Assembly (NCBI GenBank): GCA_017993775.1
Contig: JAGOMA010000029.1
Coordinates: forward strand, 1-64,000
Reading direction: 5' to 3'
Origin: Chloroflexota bacterium
GTDB lineage: Bacteria > Chloroflexota > Anaerolineae > Promineifilales > Promineifilaceae
Length of the DNA stretch: 64,000 nt
Part shown: positions 7,783 to 16,156 of the stretch, piece after piece
Layout: the number at the start of each line of letters is the position of its first letter
Numbering within the stretch: the first letter of the stretch is position 1
Notes under the pieces: generated by a model
What the model was told of the DNA's origin: nothing
The model's input: only the letters and a program-made list of their open reading frames with translations
Database searches by the model: none
Made by a program: the position numbers and the translations under genes

Positions 7783-8549
7783 CCGGTACGACCCTGCTCA
7801 GCGAACTGCCGCGTATTTTGGCGGCATTGTTTTTGGTTGTGTTGGCTGCGGGCGTTTCCCGCTGGCAGCACCTCGATTTAGAAAAACAGATGTTGGTTGC
7901 CGTCGTGCGCGCCTTCATCCAACTGACGCTCATTGGTTACGCCCTCAACCTCATCTTTGCCGCCGATAATCCGGCGGCGATTTTGCTTATTTTGGCGGTG
8001 ATGACGAGTATCGCCAGCTATACTTCCGGCAAACGCGGCGAGGGCACGCCCCACGCCACGCGCGTCGCCGCGCTGGCCATCACCTTTGGCGCGGCGTTGA
8101 CGCTGGGGTTATTGGTTGGCCTGCGGGTGTTCACCTTCTCAGCTCAGCAGATTATCCCCATCGCCGGTATGGTTATCGGCAATTCGATGAATGTGTGTTC
8201 TCTGGTGATGCGCCGGATGAAGGATGAAATCAAGGGGCGGCAGTTGGAAATTGAGACGGCGCTGGCTCTGGGAGCAACGCGCCAGCAGGCGGTGCGGCCT
8301 CATCTGAAAACGGCGCTCCAAAGCGGTATGATGCCCATCGTGGACAGCACGAAAACAGTAGGGCTAATCCAACTTCCCGGCGCGATGACCGGCATGATCC
8401 TGGCCGGGGCGTCTCCTTTGGAAGCGGTGCAGCTGCAAATGATTGTGATGTATATGTTGATTGGGGCGGCGGCGTTGACTGGTCTGGCCGCTGCCTGGTT
8501 GTCTTACCGCCAGTTTTTCACTGCCAGCCATCAATTGGTGGATGCCTGA
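7779..8549 (+). CDS. ABC transporter permease, FetB/UPF0014 family
   Basis: A 256-residue integral membrane protein with about six to seven hydrophobic segments. The diagnostic features of the UPF0014/FetB family are present: VVRAFIQLTLIGYAL near 43-57, the IPIAGMVIGNSMNVCSLVMRR region near 126-146, and ETALALGATRQQAVRPHLKTAL followed by MMPIVDSTKTVGLIQLPGAMTGMILAG near 185-210. It overlaps the ATPase gene by four bases (ATGA). Known members export iron or help resist metal and oxidative stress. That role is family knowledge and is not shown here. No regulator or metal-binding site was seen nearby. Confidence 0.88.
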   Translation: MTGTTLLSELPRILAALFLVVLAAGVSRWQHLDLEKQMLVAVVRAFIQLTLIGYALNLIFAADNPAAILLILAVMTSIASYTSGKRGEGTPHATRVAALAITFGAALTLGLLVGLRVFTFSAQQIIPIAGMVIGNSMNVCSLVMRRMKDEIKGRQLEIETALALGATRQQAVRPHLKTALQSGMMPIVDSTKTVGLIQLPGAMTGMILAGASPLEAVQLQMIVMYMLIGAAALTGLAAAWLSYRQFFTASHQLVDA

Positions 8550-8611
8550 AAACGACAGATTTTCTGCGTGTTGTTGAGATGAATATCGCGCCGCTCTCGC
8601 CTCTGTTTGCA

Positions 8612-8759
8612 CAAAAATCACTGGTTCTGTAATGGTCGCTAGTTGCTTGAACAAAACTTTTCCGCAAAATGCGCAAAGTTTTTCTCTTTAGTTCTTTGCG
8701 TTCTCCACGCTCTTTGCGGTTTAATCAATAGTTGACCATTACACAAAAATCACTGGTTC
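8612..8759. mobile_element. MITE-like element copy A (8628-8743) with 16-bp target-site duplication
   Basis: A 116-bp non-coding element at 8628-8743. It has perfect 10-bp terminal inverted repeats, TGTAATGGTC at the left and GACCATTACA at the right, and internal complementary arms (ccgcaaa, gcgcaaag versus ctttgcg, ctttgcgg). It is flanked by identical 16-bp direct repeats CAAAAATCACTGGTTC at 8612-8627 and 8744-8759. The second copy, at 14072-14187, has exactly the same length and different flanking duplications, which argues for real transposition. The element encodes no protein, so the mobilising transposase must lie elsewhere. Confidence 0.88.
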
Positions 8760-8807
8760 TATTGCTTTACGCGCAAAACGGGCTGGTTTATGCTGGTTTT
8801 TAGGGGA

Positions 8808-9800
8808 TTAGAGAGTGAGGGTAAAGGGATTGAGGGCGATGAGGAGCATATGGGGTGTTAAATTTTCCACGGCGGAGAATTTTTCATCCTGGGACATCGC
8901 TGGATTGTGGTCAAGCAGGATATTTGCGGTCACCTGGATCACGCTTTGATAGATGACGGGGTCGATGGTATTGGGCGCTGAACCGATGATCTCTTGACGC
9001 AAGCTGCGCCAGGGCGAGACGCGGGCGCGAATGGCGGCAACGGCTTCGGCCAGTCCGTCAGCTTGAATGGTTAGCGTGTTATCCGGGTCGGCTGTGAGGG
9101 AGAGGATGGCAGCGGAGGGAGACGGCCGTTGCACAGACGCATCGAGTGTTTGCTGCAAACGCTCTAACGCCGCCAGGTAGGGCAAAATATCCGTTTCTAA
9201 GGCCGCCAGGGTGATAAGTTGTTGGCCGTCTGTCAGGGCTAAGGATTCGTTTTGCAAGGAAAAGGTAACGCTGTTGGGTGACGGCCGTTCCCCCAAATGA
9301 ACCCGCATCATCAACCGTCCCAGCATCAAACGGTCGTTGTTGTGTAATGGGTAGTTCTGCCTTGAGATTAGCTTTACGTCGTTGAGCCAGGAACCATTCG
9401 TGCTGTCTAAATCTTCCACAACAAAGGCGTTATCCACAAAAGAAATTCGGGCATGACTGCGCGAAACCCCCAGGTTAGCAGCGTCATAATTCATGAGATC
9501 AACAAACGCAGAAGATGTGATAGACGAGGGTCCATAGCGCCCTAAAATAAAGCTGTCGGCCGATTGTCGAATAATCGGTTCATGATCCCCGAATGAAAAA
9601 CCGATGCCCCCAGACGGGATTTTTAGGTGCGGTTCACCATCGGAAGCGTCAACATCCGGCATTTCTGTGCCGCTCGGAATATTGATCGTCGTCCGAATTT
9701 GGGTGTTCTTATGGTTGAGTGGCGTACCGCAAAAAGCGCAGGTTTCCAAACCCGATTCATTTTTGCGATAACACCGGTGGCAAAAAACTTCTGGGACCAT
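8808..9800 (-). CDS. Zinc-ribbon and FHA domain protein
   Basis: A 330-residue cytosolic protein. The N-terminus carries a CxxC...CxxC ribbon (FCHRCYRKN...TCAFCGTPLN, residues about 7-27). A disordered stretch follows, then a forkhead-associated domain, a phosphothreonine-binding module, at roughly 85-170: FILGRYGPSS, the SRSHARI core and EDLDSTNGSWLNDVKL. The C-terminal 150 residues are helical and not recognised. FHA proteins of this build usually bind phosphorylated targets of Ser/Thr kinases. The divergently transcribed kinase gene at 10089 is an obvious candidate partner, by inference. Its start ATG is at 9800, with no strong ribosome-binding site. Confidence 0.85.
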   Translation of the reverse strand: MVPEVFCHRCYRKNESGLETCAFCGTPLNHKNTQIRTTINIPSGTEMPDVDASDGEPHLKIPSGGIGFSFGDHEPIIRQSADSFILGRYGPSSITSSAFVDLMNYDAANLGVSRSHARISFVDNAFVVEDLDSTNGSWLNDVKLISRQNYPLHNNDRLMLGRLMMRVHLGERPSPNSVTFSLQNESLALTDGQQLITLAALETDILPYLAALERLQQTLDASVQRPSPSAAILSLTADPDNTLTIQADGLAEAVAAIRARVSPWRSLRQEIIGSAPNTIDPVIYQSVIQVTANILLDHNPAMSQDEKFSAVENLTPHMLLIALNPFTLTL

Positions 9801-10088
9801 TGTGCTTAATAGGAAATTGACCTGTGATAGAAGAGCATTATCTTTGCGCTTTTTAAAATCTGTAGGGTTTTTCTGCCGAGAAGACCATCCTATCTGATCT
9901 CAAATCCTTCCTGATTATGGCTGGATTGAACAATAGAACAAACACCGTGTAAGAGCATTTGTGTATAATTGTTACACAACTTTCTTTCTATTTATATGAC
10001 TACGGTCCACTAGATTTGTAAATTGCCACAAATCCAACGGATTTCCAAAAACAAGTCGCAGCGCCAGACTTGTTGGGCAGACTCATTG
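9801..10088. other. Divergent intergenic region between the FHA and kinase genes
   Basis: A 288-bp AT-rich spacer between two divergently transcribed genes, so promoters for both must lie here or nearby. On the plus strand TATAAT at 9964-9969 sits inside gtgtataattgttacac, a near-dyad, but no good -35 box lies at the right distance. On the minus strand a GATAAT-like box lies near 9838. Both assignments are weak. Confidence 0.4.
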
Positions 10089-12941
10089 ATGTATCCTCAA
10101 ACGACTGCACCCTCAACGGATTTTCTTAAGCGTGGGTATCGCCTGGCGGTTTATACATTGCTGGAGCGTGTGGGTTTGGGTGGGGAGGCGGAGATCTGGT
10201 CGGCTTGGGATGACGCCGACGAGCGGGTAGTTATCATCAAATTTGTGCTTGTGGCTGGTAATGATCCTTTTTCGGCCGCTGAGACAATCAAAGCGTTTGA
10301 AAGCCAGGCGCAAGTCGTTGCTAACCTCAATCATCCTAACATATTGCCGATTTACACGTTCGGAGCCATCTCAAATCTTTATTACTATTTTGTTATGCGG
10401 TATGCTTCGATGGGTTCGCTGGCCGATTTGCTGCTGGCTGGGCCATTATCTTTGCCACAAGTGCTGCCCATTATCGTTCAGATTTCATCTGCTTTATCAT
10501 TTTTGCATGCAAGATCGATGGTGCATCGGGATTTAAAGCCCAGCAATATCTTGCTTGACAGCCAGAACCGGGTGTATTTGTCTGATTTTGGGCTGGCGAA
10601 GCAATTGACGGCGGATACGCGGCTTATGCATACTGGTCGTGGCACGCAGGCGTACGCGCCTTTCGAACAGCATAACCGGTTAGCTATTGTGCCTCAGTCC
10701 GACGTATATAGTTTGGGCATCCTTATTTTTGAGCTGCTGACTGGTAAATTACCCTGGGAGGGCACCAACAACCTGGCGACGCAGCAATACCAATTTGATG
10801 AACAACTGCCGGATTTGCAAGATTACGATCCATCGCTGCCGGCGACGTTGACCCTGGTTTTGCGCCAATTGACAGCGTTTACCTGGGGCGAACGGCCGTC
10901 AACGGCTGAAGCGGCTCTGGGTATGGTGCTTGACGCGGTTGGGCAGAAGCCAGATGCCTACAACAAAGAATTGGCGCTTATTTGGGACAGGGCCGATGAT
11001 AAAGGGGTGGGCGTTGTAGACGCGCAGTATATTTTCGGCCAATTCCTGGCGAATTGGCAGCCGGACGCCGATCCGTTCCCTGCCAGATTGAGCCATCTGG
11101 CGCTGATTGGCGCTGTTTACCGGCATGACCGCATGGCGTTTCAGGCGTATGCGGGTTGGGAATTGTTTGTCCTGCGGGGGGCGTTGGCGCATGGGTACGA
11201 CGTAGACTTTTGGTGGCAGGAATTGGTTGGACTGCAATGGCTGTGGCAAGCTGCTGAACAAACGCTTTTATGGGAAGAGGAAACGGCCGTTGCCCTGGCT
11301 ATCACACAAATGGGCCGAATGCTTTTGTCGGAAGCGCCGCCGCCAGTCCTATCAACCGCCGCCCAAAAGCGCCTGATCCAGATCGCTGCCAACCCGGCCG
11401 GTTCTGTTGTTCAGGAAAAAACCTTACAGATTGTCAAGTACACCGCGCCTTCGGTCTCTGCCTGGCAGCCCGTTGGTTTTGGGGTTGATGAAGATGCTTC
11501 TTTGGCGAGGATGGCTCTTGACGGTGTGGATTGCGCCGCGCAGATTATTGGCAAAGTGAGGAGTGAAACGGCCGTTTCCATTCTGCTCCAGGCTTTTTCC
11601 TCCACGGCCGCCGCGCAGCAGGCCATGACCGCTTTGCAAGCTGTGCAAAGCGCCGCCGTCAGGCTGCCGCCGCAGGTTCCGGCAAAAATACGCCTGCAGT
11701 TACGCGGCCGCGCATTTCAAGAACGGTTGCTGGGGAACAGTCAAAACCAAATGGCGGCGCGGGGAATTATCGGCCTGAGCATAGGCGTTTTGTTCTATTG
11801 GCTGTTATGGACCGGGTGGTTTACACAGCCCAGCGCGCAGATGCGTGATAGTTTGTTGAATCCCTATCCGGTGAGTGGCATTATCACGTTGGTGTCGGTG
11901 GATGATGCCAGCCTGGCGGCTTACGGCCGTTGGGATAATTGGCCGCGCATGCTTCATGCCGATTTAATTGAGCGGTTGGTTGCCGATGGCGCTGGAGCCA
12001 TTGTGTTCGACTTTTTGTTTGAGGCGGAAACCGCCGATGATGCTGCGCTTGAGCAAGCTATGAAGGCGGCCGGTAATGTGGTCCAGCCTGTCTTGGGCTT
12101 TGGGGATGGTATTCGTGATCAACCGGGCGAAATCCAGTACGAGCGGTTTTTCTACCCTGAGCTACGGCTTTTGGCGGCGGGCACGGCCGTTGGCCATACC
12201 AATATCCTCCATGATGACGACGGTTACGTGCGGCAGATTCCTCTTATAGCCGCCGCCGACGGCAAACAATACCCTAGTCTGGCCATCAGCGCCCTGCAAA
12301 CCTATTTGGGTCTTGAATCTGAGCCGCTGCCGCCAATTGTGGGCAACCGGCTGAATATATTAGGCCGCGAAATACCGGTTTCAGATTTCGGCGAGATGTT
12401 GATTTATTATGCAGGACCGCCAGGAGCGCAAGGAGAATCGATTTTCCGCACAGTGAGTTACCAGGATGCCCTGGTAGGTGATGTGCCGCCGGAAACGTTT
12501 AAGGACAAAATTGTCCTCATTGGCATGACGGCGACCGCGGAACCAGATAGATACCTGACGCCGGTAAGTAACGGCCGTCCCATGTATGGTATCGAAATTC
12601 TGGCTAATGTCATCGAATCCATCTGGTCCGGTCGGTTCATCAGCCGCCCCAGCGGCCTGGTGCAACTGGTCATCCTCATGATATTTGGATTGGTAACCGG
12701 CCTGCTTTGCGTCCGTCCCTGGTCGGGTTTGGGGATCGCTTTGGGTTTGGGCATGGCTTTTTTTGTGGCCGCAATTTGGCTGTTCGACCTGACGGGGATC
12801 ATGCTAGATATCATGTTTCCGCTGCTCACCATTGTTTCCAGCTATGTGGTTGTGATGGCTTTTCAGTTGTCTCTTGAGGCGCGACGTCGCCAAGAAATCA
12901 CCACTCGTTTGGAAACGGCCGTGTGGTCAGAACGGGCATAA
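10089..12941 (+). CDS. CHASE2-domain receptor serine/threonine protein kinase
   Basis: About 950 residues with an unusual order: cytosolic kinase first, extracellular sensor last. The kinase lobe has the glycine loop VGLGGEAEIW (28-37), Lys51, the catalytic loop HRDLKPSN (146-153), DFG at 166-168 and GTQAYAPFEQ as the activation-segment end. A helical linker follows, then a membrane helix near 559-580. Next is a CHASE2 domain (about 590-830; VDDASLAAYGRWDNWPR, GAIVFDFLFE, DKIVLIGMTATAEPDRYLTPV) and three closing membrane helices. CHASE2 is a predicted extracytoplasmic sensor module. I prefer the ATG at 10089 because the extra upstream residues from a TTG at 10023 look unrelated. The protein ends shortly before a convergent FecR-domain gene. 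Confidence 0.9.
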   Translation: MYPQTTAPSTDFLKRGYRLAVYTLLERVGLGGEAEIWSAWDDADERVVIIKFVLVAGNDPFSAAETIKAFESQAQVVANLNHPNILPIYTFGAISNLYYYFVMRYASMGSLADLLLAGPLSLPQVLPIIVQISSALSFLHARSMVHRDLKPSNILLDSQNRVYLSDFGLAKQLTADTRLMHTGRGTQAYAPFEQHNRLAIVPQSDVYSLGILIFELLTGKLPWEGTNNLATQQYQFDEQLPDLQDYDPSLPATLTLVLRQLTAFTWGERPSTAEAALGMVLDAVGQKPDAYNKELALIWDRADDKGVGVVDAQYIFGQFLANWQPDADPFPARLSHLALIGAVYRHDRMAFQAYAGWELFVLRGALAHGYDVDFWWQELVGLQWLWQAAEQTLLWEEETAVALAITQMGRMLLSEAPPPVLSTAAQKRLIQIAANPAGSVVQEKTLQIVKYTAPSVSAWQPVGFGVDEDASLARMALDGVDCAAQIIGKVRSETAVSILLQAFSSTAAAQQAMTALQAVQSAAVRLPPQVPAKIRLQLRGRAFQERLLGNSQNQMAARGIIGLSIGVLFYWLLWTGWFTQPSAQMRDSLLNPYPVSGIITLVSVDDASLAAYGRWDNWPRMLHADLIERLVADGAGAIVFDFLFEAETADDAALEQAMKAAGNVVQPVLGFGDGIRDQPGEIQYERFFYPELRLLAAGTAVGHTNILHDDDGYVRQIPLIAAADGKQYPSLAISALQTYLGLESEPLPPIVGNRLNILGREIPVSDFGEMLIYYAGPPGAQGESIFRTVSYQDALVGDVPPETFKDKIVLIGMTATAEPDRYLTPVSNGRPMYGIEILANVIESIWSGRFISRPSGLVQLVILMIFGLVTGLLCVRPWSGLGIALGLGMAFFVAAIWLFDLTGIMLDIMFPLLTIVSSYVVVMAFQLSLEARRRQEITTRLETAVWSERA

Positions 12942-12955
12942 ACAGAGAAAACAAA

Positions 12956-12980
12956 AAGCCGGCAGAGAAAATGCCGGCTT
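12956..12980. terminator. Bidirectional intrinsic terminator
   Basis: AAGCCGGCA at 12956-12964 pairs with TGCCGGCTT at 12972-12980. On the minus strand the stem is followed by TTTGTTTTC. On the plus strand only TTAAAATT follows. It lies between the convergent kinase and FecR-domain genes and probably serves mainly the minus-strand gene. Confidence 0.75.
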
Positions 12981-13012
12981 AAAATTCAACCAGAACCCAT
13001 ACAATTGTTGAT

Positions 13013-14044
13013 CTAATCTTTTTTTCCGCCACCGCCCCCGTTGCCGTTGTTGTCGTTTGGCGGCTTGTTTTCCTGCCCTGGCGGGGTGCCGCCTTGCCCT
13101 GGCGGGATACCGCCAGCATCCGGGGGATTTCCATTACCAGGTGTATCGGCGGGTGTGTTGCCAGGGACTTGGGATGGTGAATTGGGCAAATTTTCAGGTT
13201 TGTCTTTTTCGGGATCCGGAGTGTCGCTCGGAGCGGGGTTGTTCGCGTCGGTGGTTGGTCCGGCGAGTGGGTCTTTGCTGATGATAGGGTTTGCTGCGGC
13301 GACGATAACTTCGGAAACAGCCTTGTCAGCGGATTTTCCGCGAACAATCGGCGCGGGTATGGCAGTCGGTGTGGGTTGGGGCGTTGGCGCAAGGCGAGTT
13401 ATTGGCGCAGGCACGGCCGTGGGTTCCGGGCCAGTTTGCAGTCGGACGAGTAACGGCCGTCCAACAACCGCATCTACCTCTTCCCCGGCATAAATATCCA
13501 CATTTTGGTCGCCCATGACAATATGGACCACCCCTTCATCACAAGAAAAATAGGTCGCATCCGGCGCAATAACCGCCACAGTAAACACCGTGCCGCGCAC
13601 CGAAGCCGTTGACGAGGGTGTCCTGATTTCAAACGCATCGCCAATACCCAACGCCTTCACAACCCGGCTCATGGTCCGCCCGGCAAGCAAATTCAACCGC
13701 ACCCGATACGTATTCTCATTCGTGTTAAGTTCTGTCACCTCTAACGATGTGCCCCCAGCCAGGTCTACAACGCTGCCGCCATACAATCGCAGCTCCCCAA
13801 TTGATCCCTTCCCCAAAGAAATTTTATCGCCAGTATACACAGCCAAAGCCTGCCCCGCAGACACGCTCACGCTAGACTTGCTAGACACCAGTGGCACTGC
13901 GCCAGGTTGGATAACAGTCGCCTCCCCTGTGGAAATAACGAGCGTGGCTTCTGTCCCTTGCACTGGTTGAGCTACCACAAACGCGCTAACCAGCAGAACC
14001 GTGACCAAGGCAATTCCGATGATCCATATACGACGCCGTAACAT
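13013..14044 (-). CDS. FecR-domain secreted protein with Pro/Thr-rich and Gly-rich tail
   Basis: About 343 residues. An N-terminal hydrophobic segment (RRRIWIIGIALVTVLLVSAFVVA) is a signal peptide or anchor. A FecR-type beta domain covers about residues 30-190, with the characteristic AFEIRTPSSTASVRGTVFTV core and GEEVDAVVGRPLLV end. The remaining 150 residues are low complexity (PTPQPTPTA, then PPGQGG repeats, ending GGGGGKKD), probably a cell-wall-spanning or disordered tail. FecR domains in this context usually occur in envelope proteins rather than iron-signalling FecR itself. I prefer ATG 14044. A longer frame to 14098 starts with TTG inside the transposed repeat and adds non-native residues. 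It is convergent with the kinase gene. Confidence 0.8.
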   Translation of the reverse strand: MLRRRIWIIGIALVTVLLVSAFVVAQPVQGTEATLVISTGEATVIQPGAVPLVSSKSSVSVSAGQALAVYTGDKISLGKGSIGELRLYGGSVVDLAGGTSLEVTELNTNENTYRVRLNLLAGRTMSRVVKALGIGDAFEIRTPSSTASVRGTVFTVAVIAPDATYFSCDEGVVHIVMGDQNVDIYAGEEVDAVVGRPLLVRLQTGPEPTAVPAPITRLAPTPQPTPTAIPAPIVRGKSADKAVSEVIVAAANPIISKDPLAGPTTDANNPAPSDTPDPEKDKPENLPNSPSQVPGNTPADTPGNGNPPDAGGIPPGQGGTPPGQENKPPNDNNGNGGGGGKKD

Positions 14045-14056
14045 AATAACACTTGC

Positions 14057-14202
14057 TCTTTTCTTAAAAACTGTAATGGTCACTAGTTCCTTGAACAAAA
14101 CTTTACCGCAAAAGGCGCAAAGTTTTTCTCTTTAGTTCTTTGCGTTCTCCGCGCTCTTTGCGGTTTAACCAACAGTTGACCATTACATCTTTTCTTAAAA
14201 AC
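14057..14202. mobile_element. MITE-like element copy B (14072-14187) with 15-bp target-site duplication
   Basis: The second 116-bp copy of the element seen at 8628-8743, with the same TGTAATGGTC/GACCATTACA ends and the same orientation. It is flanked by the 15-bp direct repeat TCTTTTCTTAAAAAC at 14057-14071 and 14188-14202. It lies directly upstream of the FecR-domain gene (start 14044), so it separates that gene from its original promoter region and could supply a new 5' untranslated region. Confidence 0.88.
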
Positions 14203-14577
14203 AGTTCGCTTTGATGCGTTTTTCCGGGTTATTCTCTAAAGTTGACAAACATGTCGGTGGTGCTTGCTTGGCCGATGAACTTGGTGCTGTACACTCAATT
14301 TGCCTGATGATGGGAGGAATGTGGTCGATGATGAAGGAGAAATCTAAACAACCGATCTGACATATCGTCATGACGGTTCAATACCTCCGCTTATTATAGG
14401 CCATTTTCCTTACTATTTTTATTACCGTACTTCAGGGCAGCTGTTCGAACTATGTGGGGGCACGAGACGGTGCAGCTATTGGCAAGATAATGGCGACTGG
14501 AGATTGGTCGAATTGCCAATCTCCAGTCGGGGTTACGCAGCTTATGCGATTCCCATTTCTAAAGAATCACGGTTACA
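14203..14577. other. Intergenic spacer with one inverted repeat
   Basis: I see no convincing gene here. The only clear structure is GACTGGAGATTGG at 14497-14509 facing CCAATCTCCAGTC at 14516-14528, a perfect 13-bp stem with a six-base loop. It is about 50 bases downstream of the asd stop and could act as its transcript end, although no U tract follows on the minus strand. Confidence 0.5.
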
Positions 14578-15627
14578 TTAAAAAAAGCCTTGCAAATGCA
14601 TCAGTTCGGCATTGAGTACGGAGCCGCTGGCTGCGCCGCGCAAGGTGTTGTGGGCAATGGCCAGGAAGCGCACGGTATTGACCGGGCATTCTCGTATTTT
14701 GCCGACCGTCCAGGCCAGTCCGTTGCCGGCGTCGCGGTCTTTGCGCGGCTGCGGCCGATCCGGCTCAGGGCGATAGATGAGGACAGGTTTGGGCATGGTG
14801 GGTAGCTGTTGGCAAAGTTCTGTCGGCTGCCAGTTTTGGAAGAGGGCGATGGCTTCTTCCGGTGAGGCATGCTGCCGCAGTTTAACCGATACGCTGCCTA
14901 GATGACCGTCAATCACCGGCACGCGGTTGGCCTGGGCGCTGACTTTGAAATCGGCTAATTCAAACTTGCCATCGGCGTATTTGCCGCATAGTTTGCGCGG
15001 TTCGGTTTCCAATTTGCCATCTTCACCGCCGATGTAGGGGATGATGTTGTCCATGATGTCTAGCGAAGGGACCCCGGGGTAGCCAGCGCCGGAAATGGCC
15101 TGCATGGTGACGACAACGGCCGTTTCCACCCCATATGCTTCGTGCAAAATCTTCAGCGGCAAAACAATGCTCGTCGTCGAGCAGTTGGCATTGGCGACAA
15201 TGTAACCGGGCCAGCCGTAAGCCTCCTGCTGATAAGGAATCATACCGGTATGGTCCGGGTTTACCTCTGGAATCAGCAGCGGCACGTAAGGGTCCATGCG
15301 AAACGGCGACGCGTTGGTCAGCACAGCATAACCGGCGGCGGCAAATTTCGGTTCCAATTCGCGCGCGTCGGCTGTGGGCAGGGCGGAAAACAGCACTTTC
15401 GGTTCCAGATTTGGCTCTGTGGGCTGCACAATCATGTTGGCCACCTGTTCCGGCGGGTCGCCGTCCAAGAGCCAGTTAACGCCTTCGCCATACGGCCGTC
15501 CCACCGTGCGGTCAGAGCCAGTGAGCGCGGTAATTTCAAACCAGGGATGGTCTACCAGATGCATGACAAATCGTTGGCCGACGGAACCCGTCGCCGCCAG
15601 AATACCGACAGGAATTTTGTTGCTCAT
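14578..15627 (-). CDS. asd: Aspartate-semialdehyde dehydrogenase
   Basis: A 349-residue enzyme reducing aspartyl-4-phosphate to aspartate semialdehyde with NADPH, the branch point to lysine/diaminopimelate, threonine and methionine. The Rossmann start GILAATGSVGQRF (8-20), the active-site Cys149 in NANCSTTS, and His242 in RVPVIDGHLGSVSV are present. NANCST and the longer C-terminal half fit the archaeal/fungal-type branch of the family. I chose ATG 15627 (MSNKIPVG), preceded by GGAGAAAGTG. A longer open frame upstream lies in repeat DNA. The gene is preceded by a T-box leader, so expression should respond to the charging of a specific tRNA. A dispersed repeat lies between leader and gene. Confidence 0.93.
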   Translation of the reverse strand: MSNKIPVGILAATGSVGQRFVMHLVDHPWFEITALTGSDRTVGRPYGEGVNWLLDGDPPEQVANMIVQPTEPNLEPKVLFSALPTADARELEPKFAAAGYAVLTNASPFRMDPYVPLLIPEVNPDHTGMIPYQQEAYGWPGYIVANANCSTTSIVLPLKILHEAYGVETAVVVTMQAISGAGYPGVPSLDIMDNIIPYIGGEDGKLETEPRKLCGKYADGKFELADFKVSAQANRVPVIDGHLGSVSVKLRQHASPEEAIALFQNWQPTELCQQLPTMPKPVLIYRPEPDRPQPRKDRDAGNGLAWTVGKIRECPVNTVRFLAIAHNTLRGAASGSVLNAELMHLQGFF

Positions 15628-15642
15628 CACTTTCTCCATTTT

Positions 15643-15688
15643 GGATTGACGATTGACGATTGGAGCGATTTCCAATCGTCAATCCCAT
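15643..15688. repeat. GACGATTGGA inverted repeat before asd
   Basis: GATTGACGATTGACGATTGGA (about 15644-15664) faces TCCAATCGTCAATC (15671-15684) with a short loop. It lies 16 bases upstream of the asd start codon on the minus strand. It is one of the start-proximal inverted repeats of this window. Confidence 0.65.
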
Positions 15689-15695
15689 AGGCTTG

Positions 15696-15782
15696 AAAAT
15701 TAAATAACATGCGTAAGGTTGGACCAATCTTCTGAGATTGGTCTAATCTACACGTGTAGATTATTCAATTCTCGTTCCTTAG
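15696..15782 (-). repeat. Dispersed ~86-bp palindromic repeat, copy 1
   Basis: Nearly identical, in the opposite orientation, to 39441-39526. It contains a perfect palindrome ATCTACACGTGTAGAT and a hairpin GACCAATCTcagaAGATTGGTC. It sits between the T-box terminator and the asd gene, so it must be transcribed as part of the asd leader. The two copies differ at about ten positions. Confidence 0.85.
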
Positions 15783-15789
15783 CGCCAAT

Positions 15790-16068
15790 AAAAAAGCGCC
15801 AAAGCCCACATTGGGGCGATGGCGCTCGCGGTTCCACCCAAGTTTTGTAACCCATGCTGCCGCGACGGATTACACTCAAAACGGCCGTTAACGGAGCCAG
15901 CCGGATTTTCTTACTGGCACATTGCGTTCAGAAAACCACTCCCGGGGGGTTTTTGCCGCTGTCTTTGCTGCGCCGGCTTCCAGCCCATTGGCCCTGCGCT
16001 CTCTAGAACAGACTCAGCCGCTACTCGTCCCGGTCATCGTGTTGGGGGCAAATGCCCTTGCAGATTTC
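15790..16068 (-). promoter_or_regulatory. T-box riboswitch leader of asd
   Basis: On the minus strand the conserved T-box GGGTGGAACCGCG lies at 15839-15827. It is followed by a strong hairpin (arms AGCGCCA and TGGCGCT, 15826-15820 and 15801-15795) and a run of six T, a classic intrinsic terminator. The T-box bases and the terminator 5' arm overlap, as needed for mutually exclusive antiterminator and terminator folds. About 230 bases upstream form the leader, including AGAGAGCGC and GCTGGAAGCC elements resembling T-box Stem I. I could not identify the specifier codon with confidence, so the sensed tRNA is unknown. Lys, Met and Thr are plausible from pathway logic. Confidence 0.88.
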
Positions 16069-16073
16069 GGGGA

Positions 16074-16101
16074 ATTATAGATTTCGACGGCCGCTTGTCA
16101 A
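16074..16101 (-). promoter_or_regulatory. Consensus sigma-70 promoter for the T-box leader
   Basis: On the minus strand TTGACA (16101-16096) and TATAAT (16079-16074) are both perfect and separated by 16 bases. Transcription should start near 16067, at the 5' end of the T-box leader. The promoter lies just downstream of the nnr stop codon. Confidence 0.85.
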
Positions 16102-16156
16102 GCGATTCGTACCTGCCAGGTTGCGGGCGGCGCAGCCGGCAGCGGGCGACATCGGC

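Noticed and set aside
9430..9438. DnaA box TTATCCACA as a replication origin
   Set aside because: It is a single copy inside the FHA gene. There is no cluster of boxes and no dnaA, dnaN or gyr gene nearby.
14045..14098. Longer N-terminus of the FecR-domain protein
   Set aside because: It would begin with TTG inside the transposed 116-bp element and place extra residues before a good signal peptide. The ATG at 14044 is more natural.
8628..14187. Composite transposon formed by the two MITE copies
   Set aside because: The elements are non-autonomous, and each has its own target-site duplication, which shows independent insertion rather than movement of the enclosed region as one unit.
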